64,000 nt of DNA from Bradyrhizobium elkanii USDA 76 (GTDB lineage: Bacteria > Pseudomonadota > Alphaproteobacteria > Rhizobiales > Xanthobacteraceae), in NCBI RefSeq assembly GCF_023278185.1, contig NZ_CP066356.1, forward strand, positions 6,378,001 to 6,442,000, read 5' to 3'. Both the position numbers and the translations under genes were made by a program. Of this stretch, positions 7,833-16,480 are shown one piece after another; within the stretch, counting starts at the first letter, position 1, and every line of letters begins with the position of its first letter. The notes below the pieces were generated by a model that did no database searches, had not been told where the DNA came from, and saw nothing but the letters and a program-made list of their open reading frames with translations.

Positions 7833-9080
7833 TCACGGCGCCGGATAGATCGGCTTGCCGGTGGCGGTCTCGCGCGGATAGATCGAGACGAACTTGATGT
7901 GATCGTGCTCGTCGACCGTGAGCTGGCCGAGCGGCGTCAATTCGCCGATCTGGCCGCCGGTCTCATCCAGCGCGAAGGTGCCGTCCAGCGTCTTGAGCTG
8001 GCCGCTGAGCGAGAACACCGCGCGGCGCAGCTCCATCTGGTCGAGGCTGGTCGCAACCGACAGCGTCTTCTCGATCACCAGCGCGGTGGTGTAGCCGGCG
8101 ACCGCGTTGAAGCCGAACTCCATCTTGCCGTCGTTGTACTTCTTGGTCCAGGCGGCGCGGAAATCCTTCATGTTCATCCCGAAATTGACGGGATAGTCCA
8201 ATTCGGACGGCGGCACATAGGTCCAGATGTGCTCGAGGCCCTTGGCGCCGACATTCTTTTCGAGCAACTCGGTCTCGAGGCCGGCATAGATCGCGAACAG
8301 CATCTTGAACTTGGTGCCGACGTCCTGGACGTTGCGCAGGAAGGCGATGTCGTTCGGCGCATAGCCGAAATGGATCACCGCGTCAGGATTGGCGTTGCTG
8401 ATGTTGTTGATGATGACGTTGTAGTTGGTGGTCTCGGTCGGAACGCCCTGGTCATAGACGATCTCGATCGGCGCGCCGGACTCCTTGACGAACTTGCGGA
8501 ACGCGTTGGCCTGGGTACCGGTGAACTCGTTGGTCGAATAGAGGATGGCGACCTTCTTGATGCCGAGGCCCGGGCCGTCATGACTGATGAAGTCGGCGAC
8601 CGGCTTCGGCCACACCGTCGACACGGGGTCGGCCATCAGCGCGATGTAGGGATTGTCCTTGGAGAAGAAGCTCGCGCCGGTGCCGGTCTGGTCGAACAGG
8701 AACATCTTGTGGTCGCGCGCGATCGCAACCGCGGGCGCCGTCAGCACCGATCCGGAATCGGCGACCAGGAGGTCGACCTTATCTTGGGTGACGAGCTGAT
8801 TATAGAGCGTCGAGGCGGTCGCGGTGTTGCTCTGGTCGTCATAGGAGACGAGCTTGATCGGGATCTTCTTGTCGAACGCCTTCACGAACACGCCCCCCTC
8901 GGCGTTCTTCTGCTCGACCCACAATTTCAGCGAGCTGTAGACCGGCATCGAGATCGAGGCGTAGCGCCCCGACGACGCATAGAGCGTGCCGATCTTGATC
9001 TCCGACGGTGCGTCGGCGGCCATCGCCTGCGTGGCAAATGCGAGGCTGGCAGCGAGTGCCGCGCCGATGATCCTCAGCAT
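7833..9080 (-). CDS. Periplasmic substrate-binding protein of Liv-type ABC transporter, system 1
   Basis: The 415-residue product begins with a Sec signal peptide (hydrophobic run to about residue 20, likely cut after AMA). The mature part has the LivK/AmiC-type periplasmic binding fold: EIKIGTLYASSGRYAS at the start and the LLVADSGSVLTAPAVAIA ligand-pocket region. It would capture the ligand and deliver it to the LivHMGF-like proteins encoded downstream. GGGAGGAA lies just upstream of the ATG as a strong ribosome site. It is the first gene of the operon that ends with the amidase and DUF2848 protein, and is divergent from the DUF35-thiolase genes. Confidence 0.9.
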   Translation of the reverse strand: MLRIIGAALAASLAFATQAMAADAPSEIKIGTLYASSGRYASISMPVYSSLKLWVEQKNAEGGVFVKAFDKKIPIKLVSYDDQSNTATASTLYNQLVTQDKVDLLVADSGSVLTAPAVAIARDHKMFLFDQTGTGASFFSKDNPYIALMADPVSTVWPKPVADFISHDGPGLGIKKVAILYSTNEFTGTQANAFRKFVKESGAPIEIVYDQGVPTETTNYNVIINNISNANPDAVIHFGYAPNDIAFLRNVQDVGTKFKMLFAIYAGLETELLEKNVGAKGLEHIWTYVPPSELDYPVNFGMNMKDFRAAWTKKYNDGKMEFGFNAVAGYTTALVIEKTLSVATSLDQMELRRAVFSLSGQLKTLDGTFALDETGGQIGELTPLGQLTVDEHDHIKFVSIYPRETATGKPIYPAP

Positions 9081-9102
9081 GATATTGTTCCTCCCGGCTA
9101 TC

Positions 9103-9129
9103 TTGAACGTGTCTTGGACGTGTCTTGAA
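9103..9129. promoter_or_regulatory. Short tandem repeat upstream of the system 1 binding-protein gene
   Basis: The sequence TTGAACGTGTCTTGGACGTGTCTTGAAC contains two head-to-tail copies of ACGTGTCTTG, 11 bp apart, 25-50 nt upstream of the binding-protein start. Repeated sites of one helical turn can bind a regulator cooperatively, but no regulator gene is near. The rest of the 233-bp divergent gap shows nothing else I can name. Confidence 0.3.
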
Positions 9130-9313
9130 CCGCGGCCCTTCTACGCGCCGGATCGGAGCGGCACAAGCATCGCGGCCTTAGCAATTGTGCGAGGGGCGGA
9201 ATATGCGGCATGCGCGGGACACAGGCCGCCGCGCGGAGCATGGATGGACCGTTGACGGGCCTTGGTTCAATGGCGCATCAAGGCTGTAACGATTTCGGGA
9301 GGAGACATCAGAC

Positions 9314-9727
9314 ATGGCCGAGCCCGCGCGCGCGAAACCAAAACCGACACCGGAGACCCAGCATTTCTGGGATGGCACCAAGGCCGGCGAGCTGCGCCTG
9401 CAGCGCTGCGATGCCTGCGCCAATGTCTACTTTCCGCCGCGGCCGTTCTGCCCCTCCTGCGCCTCGCGCAAGGTCTCGATCTTCAAGGCCAGCGGCAAGG
9501 GCAAGCTGTACAGCTACGTCATCAACCACCGTCCCGCCGCGCCCGGCTTCACGCCACCTTATGCGATCGCCGTGGTCGAGCTCGACGAAGGTCCGCGCAT
9601 GATGAGCAACATCATCGATTGTCCGCAGACGCCGGAAGCGCTCGAGCTCGACATGCGGCTCGAGGTCGCCTTCGAGGCGCTCGACGACAAGATCACCCTT
9701 CCCTTGTTCCGTCCGGCAAAGGGGTAA
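9314..9727 (+). CDS. DUF35 / OB-fold zinc-ribbon protein, thiolase partner
   Basis: The 137-residue protein has the DUF35 layout: an N-terminal helix, a rubredoxin-like zinc ribbon with C32-x2-C35 and C46-x2-C49 (RCDACANVYFPPRPFCPSC), then an OB-fold. Such proteins are obligatory partners or CoA-binding scaffolds of SCP2-type thiolases and of the thiolase-like retro-aldolases of steroid side-chain breakdown. GGGAGGAG 8 nt before the ATG is a strong ribosome site. The thiolase gene begins 4 nt after the stop, so the two proteins are made together and very probably form a complex. Confidence 0.88.
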   Translation: MAEPARAKPKPTPETQHFWDGTKAGELRLQRCDACANVYFPPRPFCPSCASRKVSIFKASGKGKLYSYVINHRPAAPGFTPPYAIAVVELDEGPRMMSNIIDCPQTPEALELDMRLEVAFEALDDKITLPLFRPAKG

Positions 9728-9731
9728 CGCA

Positions 9732-10871
9732 ATGCGCAGGAACCAGGTTGCCGTCGTCGGCGCGGCCGAAACCACCGAACTCGGCGTCATCCCGAACATG
9801 TCGCAGATCCAGCTGCACGCGGACGCGGCGCTGAATGCGATCGCGGACGCCGGCTTGAAGCTGTCCGACATCGACGGCTTCGCCACCGCGGTCGAGACCC
9901 CGCAGCAGATGGCACACTATCTCGGCATCACGCCGACCTGGGTCGACGGCACCTCGGTCGGCGGCTGCTCCTTCATGCTGCATGTCCGCCACGCCGCCGC
10001 CGCCATCGAGGCCGGCCTCTGCAAGACCGTACTGATCACCCACGCCGAGAGCGGCAAGTCGATGATCGGCAAGCAACCGCGCTTCACGCCGGCCGACAGC
10101 CTCAACGGCCAGTTCGAGGCGCCGTTCGGTGTCTACGGGCCGCCGAGCATGTTCCCGATTCCCGTGCTGCGCTTCATGAAGACGCACGGCATCACGCATG
10201 AGCAGCTTGCGATGGTCGCTGTCGTGCAGCGCGAATGGGCGGCGAAGAATCCGCGCGCGACCATGAAGGATCCGATCACGGTCGCCGACGTCCTGAACTC
10301 GCGGATGATCGCCTATCCGTTCCGGCTGCTGCAATGCTGCCTTGTCACCGACGGCGGCGGCGCGCTGATCCTCACATCGGCCGACCGCGCCAAGGATTTC
10401 CCGAACAAGCCGGTCTACATCCTCGGCACCGGCGAGAGCGTGGAAACGGCGATGGTCAGCCAGATGAAGACGTTCGACTCGTCGCGCGCCTTCAAGGTGG
10501 CGGGCCCCCTGGCCTTCAAGGAGGCCGGCATCACCCACAAGGACGTCGATCATCTGATGATTTACGACGCCTTCGCACATCTGCCGCTCTACGGCCTCGG
10601 CGACCTCGGCTTCATGCCGTACGAGGAGACCGGGAGGTTCATCGCCGACGGCAACACCCGCCCCGGCGGCAAGCTGCCGCTCAACACCAATGGCGGCGGC
10701 CTCAGCTACATGCACTCCGGCATGTACGGCATGTACGCGCTGCAGGAGAGCGTGCGGCAGATGCGCGGCATCGCGCCGGCGCAGGTGCCGAACGCGAAGA
10801 TCTCGGTCTGTCACGGCGTCGGCGGCATGTTCGCCGCAAGTGGCACGATCATCTTTACGAACGAGAAATGA
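9732..10871 (+). CDS. SCP2-type thiolase or thiolase-like aldolase
   Basis: A 379-residue thiolase-superfamily enzyme of the SCP2/DUF35-associated type. Cys79 (VGGCSF) occupies the nucleophile position, a His lies in the C-terminal GGGLSYMHSGMYG motif where thiolases have GHP, and Cys360 (VCHGVGG) corresponds to the second cysteine. These residues could support thiolytic cleavage of a 3-oxoacyl-CoA. However, the family also includes Ltp2-type enzymes that perform retro-aldol cleavage with a DUF35 partner, and the changed GHP motif leaves this open. It is co-transcribed with the DUF35 gene 4 nt upstream and is followed by an SDR. Confidence 0.8.
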   Translation: MRRNQVAVVGAAETTELGVIPNMSQIQLHADAALNAIADAGLKLSDIDGFATAVETPQQMAHYLGITPTWVDGTSVGGCSFMLHVRHAAAAIEAGLCKTVLITHAESGKSMIGKQPRFTPADSLNGQFEAPFGVYGPPSMFPIPVLRFMKTHGITHEQLAMVAVVQREWAAKNPRATMKDPITVADVLNSRMIAYPFRLLQCCLVTDGGGALILTSADRAKDFPNKPVYILGTGESVETAMVSQMKTFDSSRAFKVAGPLAFKEAGITHKDVDHLMIYDAFAHLPLYGLGDLGFMPYEETGRFIADGNTRPGGKLPLNTNGGGLSYMHSGMYGMYALQESVRQMRGIAPAQVPNAKISVCHGVGGMFAASGTIIFTNEK

Positions 10872-10884
10872 ATGAGCTGCTCGC

Positions 10885-11019
10885 TCCCCCTCTCCCCGTT
10901 CTTACGGGGAGAGGGCTGGGGTGAGGGGCTGCTTCCACACACCGGACTCGCGGAGAGTCCCCCTCACCCGGATCGCATCTGCGATGCGATCCGACCTCTC
11001 CCCGCAAGCGGGGCGAGGT
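10885..11019. repeat. Family C hairpin repeat, copy 1
   Basis: The element starts with CCTCTCCCCGTTCTTACGGGGAGAGG, continues with CTGGGGTGAGGGGC and ends with CCTCACCCGGATCGCATCTG, GATGCGATCC and CCTCTCCCCGCAAGCGGGGCGAGGT. Three nested hairpins are visible. A second copy is at 30217-30366. It lies between the thiolase and SDR genes without an obvious promoter, so it may be transcribed within the operon. Confidence 0.85.
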
Positions 11020-11043
11020 CAGCAAGAACCAAGGAGAACCGAC

Positions 11044-11958
11044 ATGGCAAAATCACTGCAGGATAAAGTCATCATCGTCACTGGCGCGGGGCGCGGCATC
11101 GGCCGCGAGATCGCGCTGCTCTGTGCGGCGGAAGGCGCCAAGGTCGTGGTCAACGATCCCGGCGGCGCCGCCGATGGCGCCGGCACGAGCGCGGCGCCCG
11201 CCGAGGAGGTGGTCGAGGAAATCAAGAAGCGCGGCGGCACCGCGGTCGCCAATTTCGAGTCGGTGGCGGAAGCGATCCCCGCCAGCAAGATCGTGAAGAC
11301 CGCGACCGACCATTTCGGCCGGCTCGACGGCGTCGTCAACAATGCCGGCATCCTGCGCGACATGATCTTCCACAAGATGAGCGTGGAGGCGTTCGAGGCC
11401 GTCATCAAGGTGCATCTGATGGGCTCGTTCTATGTGAGCCACGCCGCCGCGCGGATCTACCGCGAGCAGGAGTCGGGCTCGTTCGTGCACTTCACCTCGA
11501 CCTCCGGCCTGATCGGCAATTACGGCCAGGCCAACTACGCCGCCGCCAAGCTCGGCATCGTCGGCCTGTCGAAATCGATCGCGCTGGACATGGGCCGCTT
11601 CAACGTGCGCTCGAACTGCGTGTCGCCGTTCGCCTGGACCCGCATGATCGGCACCATCCCGACCGAGACCGACGCCGAGAAGGCGCGCGTCGAGAAGATC
11701 AAGCAGATGGGCCCGGAGAAGATCGCGCCGGTCTGCGCCTATCTGCTGTCGGACGCGGCCAAGGACGTCACCGGACAGATCTTCGGCGTGCGCATGAACG
11801 AGATCTTCCTGTTCGGCCAGCATCGTCCGGTGCGCTCGGTGCATCGCGGCGAAGGCTGGACGCCCGAGACCATTGCCGAACACGGCATGCCGGCGCTGAA
11901 GGGATCGTTCGCCAAGCTCGACCGCTCGGCCGACGTCTTCACCTGGGATCCGATCTGA
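11044..11958 (+). CDS. SDR, 3-hydroxyacyl-CoA dehydrogenase-like (MFE2 N-terminal type)
   Basis: The 304-residue product starts at the ATG preceded by AAGGAGAACCGAC. It has the NAD(P) motif TGAGRGIG, the NNAG motif and the catalytic Y-x3-K in GQANYAAAKLG. The insert VVVNDPGGAADGAG after beta-2 and the extended C-terminus (LFGQHRPVRSVHRGEGW) are typical of the dehydrogenase units of peroxisomal multifunctional enzyme 2, which oxidise (3R)-hydroxyacyl-CoA to the 3-oxo form. That would supply the substrate for the thiolase encoded upstream. The family C repeat separates it from the thiolase gene. Confidence 0.85.
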   Translation: MAKSLQDKVIIVTGAGRGIGREIALLCAAEGAKVVVNDPGGAADGAGTSAAPAEEVVEEIKKRGGTAVANFESVAEAIPASKIVKTATDHFGRLDGVVNNAGILRDMIFHKMSVEAFEAVIKVHLMGSFYVSHAAARIYREQESGSFVHFTSTSGLIGNYGQANYAAAKLGIVGLSKSIALDMGRFNVRSNCVSPFAWTRMIGTIPTETDAEKARVEKIKQMGPEKIAPVCAYLLSDAAKDVTGQIFGVRMNEIFLFGQHRPVRSVHRGEGWTPETIAEHGMPALKGSFAKLDRSADVFTWDPI

Positions 11959-12004
11959 ACCCGATTTGATCCTCCGATCTGATCTGACAGTTTTGTGAAA
12001 TCGT

Positions 12005-12028
12005 CGCCTCCGCGAAACAGCGGGGGCG
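12005..12028 (+). terminator. Possible terminator after the SDR gene
   Basis: CGCCTCCGC and GCGGGGGCG pair around a GAAACA loop, with one G-U pair, about 50 nt after the SDR stop. The following CACTCTTTGGTTGTTT is T-rich but interrupted. It would end the DUF35-thiolase-SDR message before the SMP-30 gene. Confidence 0.4.
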
Positions 12029-12092
12029 GCACACTCTTTGGTTGTTTCATCATGGCGTGCCCGCATTGTGCCAGAATTGCGGGGGTATGATC

Positions 12093-12124
12093 GTCCTCCC
12101 GATAACAAAAAAGCCTGGGAGGAC
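12093..12124 (+). promoter_or_regulatory. Inverted repeat that pairs with the ribosome site of the SMP-30 gene
   Basis: GTCCTCCC at 12093-12100 is perfectly complementary to GGGAGGAC at 12117-12124, with a 16-nt A-rich loop between. The downstream arm contains the Shine-Dalgarno of the GTG start at 12129. In RNA the structure would hide the ribosome site, so it may act as a translational switch. Only the complementarity is seen; regulation is inferred. Confidence 0.45.
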
Positions 12125-12128
12125 TTTC

Positions 12129-13241
12129 GTGACAAATCCAAGCAACATTCAGAAACACAAGGGCGACGGTGCGAAGGCGTTCGACCGTCGGACAATCTTG
12201 CGCGGCGCAACCGCGCTTGCTGCAACCGCGATGGCGGCATCCGATGCCGCAGCGCGCGACTTCGGCCCCAACGCGGAACCGCAGCGCTATCCCGATCCAG
12301 ACATCGTCGTGATCGACGACAAGCGCTTCAAGGCCAAGGTCGGCAACACCGCGATCAAGCGGCTCTACACCGGCTGCCTGTGGGCGGAGGGCCCGGCCTG
12401 GAACGCGCAGGGCCAGTATCTGGTCTGGAGCGATATCCCGGCCAACCGGCAACTGCGCTATCTCGACGACGACGGCCACATCTCCGAGCAATTCCACAAG
12501 CCGTCGAACGAGGCCAACGGCTCGACCTTCGATTTCGAGGGCCGCCAGATCACCGCCGAGCGCACGCGGCTGGTGCGCTACGAGCACGACGGAACCGTCA
12601 CGCCCCTGGCGGAGCAGGCCAATGGCAAGCAGCTCAACGGGCCGAACGACATGGTCGTGCATCCCAACGACAAGTCGATCTGGTTCACCGATCCCGGCTA
12701 TGGCGCTATCTCGATCTATGAGGGCCAACTGGCCAACACGGGATCGAAGCAGCCCTACCAGAAGGAAGCCGTCTATCGCATCGACGCTGCGACCGGCCAG
12801 ATCACCAAGGTCGCCGACGAGCCGTTCAAGCCGAACGGCATCGCCTTCAGCCACGACTACAAGAAGGTCTATGTCTGCGACACCGGCACCACGCATTACC
12901 CGAACGCCAAGAACATCGTCTGGCAGTACGACCTCAATGGCGACAAGCTCTCCAACCCGCGCACGCTGATCGACATGACGCTGGACGGCAAGTCAGGCTT
13001 CCCGGACGGCATGCGTGTCGACGTCGACGGCAATATCTGGGTCGGCGCCGGCTGGGTCGGACCGGGCTATGACGGCGTGCAGGTGTTTGCGCCCGACGGC
13101 CAGCGCATCGGCCAGATCCTGCTGCCCGAGACCTGCGCCAACCTCACCTTCGGCGGCAAGAAGCGCAACCGCCTGTTCATGACCGCAAGCCAGTCGCTCT
13201 ACGCGGTCTATGTGGAGACGAAGGGCGCGCACAACTGTTGA
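12129..13241 (+). CDS. SMP-30/gluconolactonase-family lactonase, Tat-exported
   Basis: Starting at the GTG at 12129 (ribosome site GGGAGGA 5 nt upstream) the product is 370 residues. An upstream ATG at 12042 in the same frame lacks a ribosome site. The N-terminus carries a twin-arginine signal (DRRTILRGATALAATAMA), so it is exported folded. The mature part is an SGL six-bladed beta-propeller with WAEGPAWNAQGQYLVWSDIP, NGPNDMVVHP and FPDGMRVDVDG motifs that carry the metal ligands (Glu, Asn, Asp). Family members hydrolyse sugar lactones or related esters. It may open a lactone in the periplasm; the link to the acyl-CoA genes is only positional. Confidence 0.85.
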   Translation: MTNPSNIQKHKGDGAKAFDRRTILRGATALAATAMAASDAAARDFGPNAEPQRYPDPDIVVIDDKRFKAKVGNTAIKRLYTGCLWAEGPAWNAQGQYLVWSDIPANRQLRYLDDDGHISEQFHKPSNEANGSTFDFEGRQITAERTRLVRYEHDGTVTPLAEQANGKQLNGPNDMVVHPNDKSIWFTDPGYGAISIYEGQLANTGSKQPYQKEAVYRIDAATGQITKVADEPFKPNGIAFSHDYKKVYVCDTGTTHYPNAKNIVWQYDLNGDKLSNPRTLIDMTLDGKSGFPDGMRVDVDGNIWVGAGWVGPGYDGVQVFAPDGQRIGQILLPETCANLTFGGKKRNRLFMTASQSLYAVYVETKGAHNC

Positions 13242-13248
13242 TCTAAGC

Positions 13249-13387
13249 GTCGTCCCGGCGAAGGCCGGGACCCATTACCACCGCTGTTGATAGCTGAAGA
13301 AAGCTGGGGCCCACATCGTTCACGACACTCCCGGTCGTGGTTATGGGTCCCGGCCCCGTGCGCAATCGCGCACTAGGCCGGGACGAC
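13249..13387. repeat. Family A palindromic repeat, copy 2 (extended tip)
   Basis: It starts GTCGTCCCGGCGAAGGCCGGG and ends GGCCGGGACGAC. The right arm has its hairpin tip replaced by a longer insert containing GTGCGCAATCGCGCAC. It fills the convergent space between the SMP-30 and ppc genes and may serve both as a bidirectional terminator. Confidence 0.85.
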
Positions 13388-13394
13388 GCTGCGG

Positions 13395-16217
13395 CTATCC
13401 GCTGTTTCTCAACCCCGCCGAGATCCCGTTGATCGTGATCTGAATCCCGCGCAGCACCTGCTCGTCCGGGTTCTGCGCGCGATACTCCTTGAGCAGCTCG
13501 ACCTGCACGTGATTGAGCGGATCCATGTAAGGGAAGCGGTTGCGGATGCCGCGCTCCAGCAGCGGATTGCCCTGCAGCAGCCGGTCATGCCCCATGATGT
13601 CGAGCAGCGTCTCGATCGACAGGTGCCATTCGCGGCGGATCTGGCCAAAAATCTTCTCGCGCAACGCGACGTCGGGCACCAGCTCGGCATAGCGCGAGGC
13701 GATCGCGATCGAGCTCTTCGCCAGCACCATGTCCATGTTGGAGAGCAGCGTGCGGAAGAACGGCCATTCCCGATAGAGCTCCTGCAGGAACGCCATGCCC
13801 TGCTCCGGATGCCCGGATATCCAGCTCTCGACCGCGCTGCCGAAGCCATACCAGCCCGGCAGCATCAGCCGGCATTGCGCCCAGGAGAACACCCACGGGA
13901 TGGCGCGCAGGTCCTCGATCTCGCGGGTCTTCTTGCGCGAGGCCGGGCGGCTGCCGATGTTCAGCGTCGCGATCTCGTTGATGACGGTCGAACCCCAGAA
14001 ATAATCGGCGAAGCCTTCGGTCTCATAGACGAGGCCGCGATAGGCCTTGAAGGCGAGCGCAGATATTTCCTCCATCGCCTTGAGATATTCGGGGCGCGGC
14101 GCGCTCTGCCGCGGCTGCAGCAGGCTGGTTTCCAGCGTCGCCGCGGCGAGGATTTCCAGATTGCTGCGGCCGACCTCGGCATTGGAATATTTCGAGGAGA
14201 TGATCTCGCCCTGCTCGGTGATGCGGATCTGGCCGTTCACGGCGCCGCCAGGCTGCGCGATGATCGCGTCATAGCTCGGGCCGCCGCCGCGGCCAACCGA
14301 ACCGCCGCGGCCGTGGAACAGGCGCAGCCGCACGCCGTGGCGCTCGAACACCTCGACGAGGCCGATCTCGGCCTTGTAGAGTTCCCAGCCCGAGGTGACG
14401 AAGCCGCCATCCTTGTTGCTGTCGGAATAGCCGAGCATCACCTCCTGCACGCTGCCGAGACTGTCGACCAGCTTGCGATAATCGTGCAGCACCAGCATGC
14501 GGTCCATGATGCCGCTGGAGGCCTGCAGATCCTCGATGGTCTCGAACAGCGGCACGATGTTGACGGCGCTGCGGCCGGACGGATTGACCAGCCCGACTTC
14601 CTTCAAGAGCACCGCGACCTCGAGCATGTCGGACATGCCCTGGCACATCGAGATGATGCACTGGGAGATCACCTCCGGCCCGAACCTGGCATGCGCCTCG
14701 GCCGCGGCCCGGAACACGGCGAGCTCGCTTTGGGTCTCCTCGGAATATTTCACGAAGGGCGAGGCCAGCGGCCGTGTATTGCGCAGCTCGCCGAGCAGCA
14801 GGCTGACGCGGGCGTCCTCGCCGAGCGCCAGATAGGACATCCCCGGATTGGCGGTGTCGAACAGTTCGGCGATGGTACGCTCGTGCACCGCCGAGTTCTG
14901 GCGGATGTCGAGCCGCGCCAGATGGAAGCCGAAGCAATCCACCGCCCGCCGCAACAGCCGCAGCCGGCCGCGCGCGATCACGCTGGAATTGTTCGCGATC
15001 AGCGAGCTGTTGAGCACGTCGAGGTCGGCCTGGAATTCCCTGGCGCTCGCATAGGGCTCGGCCTTGCCGACCGGCGGCCGCTTGGTCTCGACCTCGAGCC
15101 GAGAGGCCGTCGCCGCAAGCCTTGCATAGATACCCGATACGGCCAGACGATACGGCTCGCCGCTGCGATGCGGCGAGGTGTCGGGCGAGCGCTCGGCGAG
15201 GCTCCGCAGCTCGTCCGAGACGTCAGCGAGATGCGCCGCCAGCGACAATTCGGCGCCAAGCGCATGCAGCTCCTCCAGGTAGAAGTTGAGCGCCTGGCTC
15301 GACTGCAGGCGCAGCGTGCCGCGCATCACCTCCGCGGTGACGAAGGGATTGCCGTCGCGATCGCCGCCGATCCAGCTTCCCATCCTGAGGAAGGAAGCGA
15401 GTTCGCCCGCTTCGCCGCCCTCCTTGTTCAGGCGGTCCTCCAGCGCGCAATGCAGCCGCGGCACCTCCTGCAGGAAGGTGTAGTCGTAGAACGACAGGCC
15501 GTTGGCGACCTCGTCGAGCACGGTCAGCTTGGTCCGGCGCAGCAGGTTGGTTTGCCACAACGTCACGACCGCGCGGCGCAGTTGCTCGTCGCTGGCCTCG
15601 CTCTCCTCCGGCGTCATCTGCAACCGCTCGCGGCGGTCGAGCAGATGCGCGATCTCCATCTCGCGGTCCATCGTGCTCTTGCGGCGGACCTCGGTCGGAT
15701 GCGCGGTCAGCACCGGGCTGACCAGCGCGCTCCTGAAGAAGCTGCGCAGGTCGGCCGGGCTGATGCCGGCCTGGCGGGCATGCACCAGCGTCTGCTCCAG
15801 CGTGCTCGGGCGCGGCGCCCCGCTGGGGCCGCGGCTGCGCATCTGGCGGATGTTGTTCTGGTCCTCGGCAATGTTGGCGAGGTGGGAGAAATAGCTGAAG
15901 GCGCGGACGATCTGCAGCGTTTCGGCGATCGACATGCCGTCGAGGATGCCTTCCAGCTCCCGCCGCGCCAGCCTGTCCTCGTCGCGATGGAAGCGAACCG
16001 AGGTCTGGCGGATGCGCTCGACCAGGTCGAATACATCGGCCCCTTCCTGGTCGCGCACGGTGTCGCCGAGAACGCGCCCCAGCAGGCGGATGTCGTTCCG
16101 GAGCCGCGCATCCTCCTCCTGCGCGGTCGCTTCCAGAAGGCTGACCTCCGCGGCACGCTTGGCGCGGATTTCCGTCTCGGACGGCATGGTCTGGGGAGGC
16201 ATTACCTGGGGAGACAT
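13395..16217 (-). CDS. ppc: Phosphoenolpyruvate carboxylase
   Basis: The 940-residue product is a full-length bacterial PEPC, which carboxylates PEP to oxaloacetate to refill the TCA cycle. Active-site landmarks are the His in [12 protein letters not shown] (H173), the [10 protein letters not shown] segment, and the [14 protein letters not shown] loop. The C-terminus ends RNSG, close to the usual RNTG tetrad. I chose the ATG at 16217 ([16 protein letters not shown]), with CCGGAG about 11 nt upstream; the frame extends to 16385 but that stretch is repeat-like DNA, and ATG codons at residues 6 and 11 are alternatives. The gene stands alone, with repeats on both sides. Confidence 0.95.
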   Translation of the reverse strand: MSPQVMPPQTMPSETEIRAKRAAEVSLLEATAQEEDARLRNDIRLLGRVLGDTVRDQEGADVFDLVERIRQTSVRFHRDEDRLARRELEGILDGMSIAETLQIVRAFSYFSHLANIAEDQNNIRQMRSRGPSGAPRPSTLEQTLVHARQAGISPADLRSFFRSALVSPVLTAHPTEVRRKSTMDREMEIAHLLDRRERLQMTPEESEASDEQLRRAVVTLWQTNLLRRTKLTVLDEVANGLSFYDYTFLQEVPRLHCALEDRLNKEGGEAGELASFLRMGSWIGGDRDGNPFVTAEVMRGTLRLQSSQALNFYLEELHALGAELSLAAHLADVSDELRSLAERSPDTSPHRSGEPYRLAVSGIYARLAATASRLEVETKRPPVGKAEPYASAREFQADLDVLNSSLIANNSSVIARGRLRLLRRAVDCFGFHLARLDIRQNSAVHERTIAELFDTANPGMSYLALGEDARVSLLLGELRNTRPLASPFVKYSEETQSELAVFRAAAEAHARFGPEVISQCIISMCQGMSDMLEVAVLLKEVGLVNPSGRSAVNIVPLFETIEDLQASSGIMDRMLVLHDYRKLVDSLGSVQEVMLGYSDSNKDGGFVTSGWELYKAEIGLVEVFERHGVRLRLFHGRGGSVGRGGGPSYDAIIAQPGGAVNGQIRITEQGEIISSKYSNAEVGRSNLEILAAATLETSLLQPRQSAPRPEYLKAMEEISALAFKAYRGLVYETEGFADYFWGSTVINEIATLNIGSRPASRKKTREIEDLRAIPWVFSWAQCRLMLPGWYGFGSAVESWISGHPEQGMAFLQELYREWPFFRTLLSNMDMVLAKSSIAIASRYAELVPDVALREKIFGQIRREWHLSIETLLDIMGHDRLLQGNPLLERGIRNRFPYMDPLNHVQVELLKEYRAQNPDEQVLRGIQITINGISAGLRNSG

Positions 16218-16313
16218 GGCTTGGCTACTCCGGAGGCTGCCCGGCTCCCCCCGAGTGTGCGCTTTTTTTGCCGCAGCGCAAGATGAACTTGGTGGCGGTG
16301 CACACTGACCAAT

Positions 16314-16466
16314 GTCGTCCCGGCGAAGGCCGGGACCTATCGAACCTTGGCATTGGATGGGGCCGCAGCTCACGCAACGGAACATCCGTGGTTGTGGGTC
16401 CCGGGTCGCGCGGAGCCTGTCATCGGGCGGCGCTTCGCGCCGACCCGTTGGCTTTCCCGGGACGAC
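16314..16466. repeat. Family A palindromic repeat, copy 3 (diverged)
   Basis: It opens GTCGTCCCGGCGAAGGCCGGGAC and closes TTTCCCGGGACGAC, with GTGGTTGTGGGTCCCGGG inside. The right half carries a different insert (GGCGGCGCTTCGCGCCGACCC region), another hairpin tip variant. It sits between the ppc start and the end of the acyl-CoA synthetase gene. Confidence 0.8.
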
Positions 16467-16480
16467 GGTTGCTCGTTGGG

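Noticed and set aside
4523..9080. Leucine/isoleucine/valine transport
   Set aside because: The Liv-type family is clear, but the downstream amidase and DUF2848 genes argue against naming the substrate as branched-chain amino acids.
13509..16286. A 925-codon open frame opposite ppc
   Set aside because: Same antisense shadow pattern; ppc carries all catalytic motifs on the other strand.
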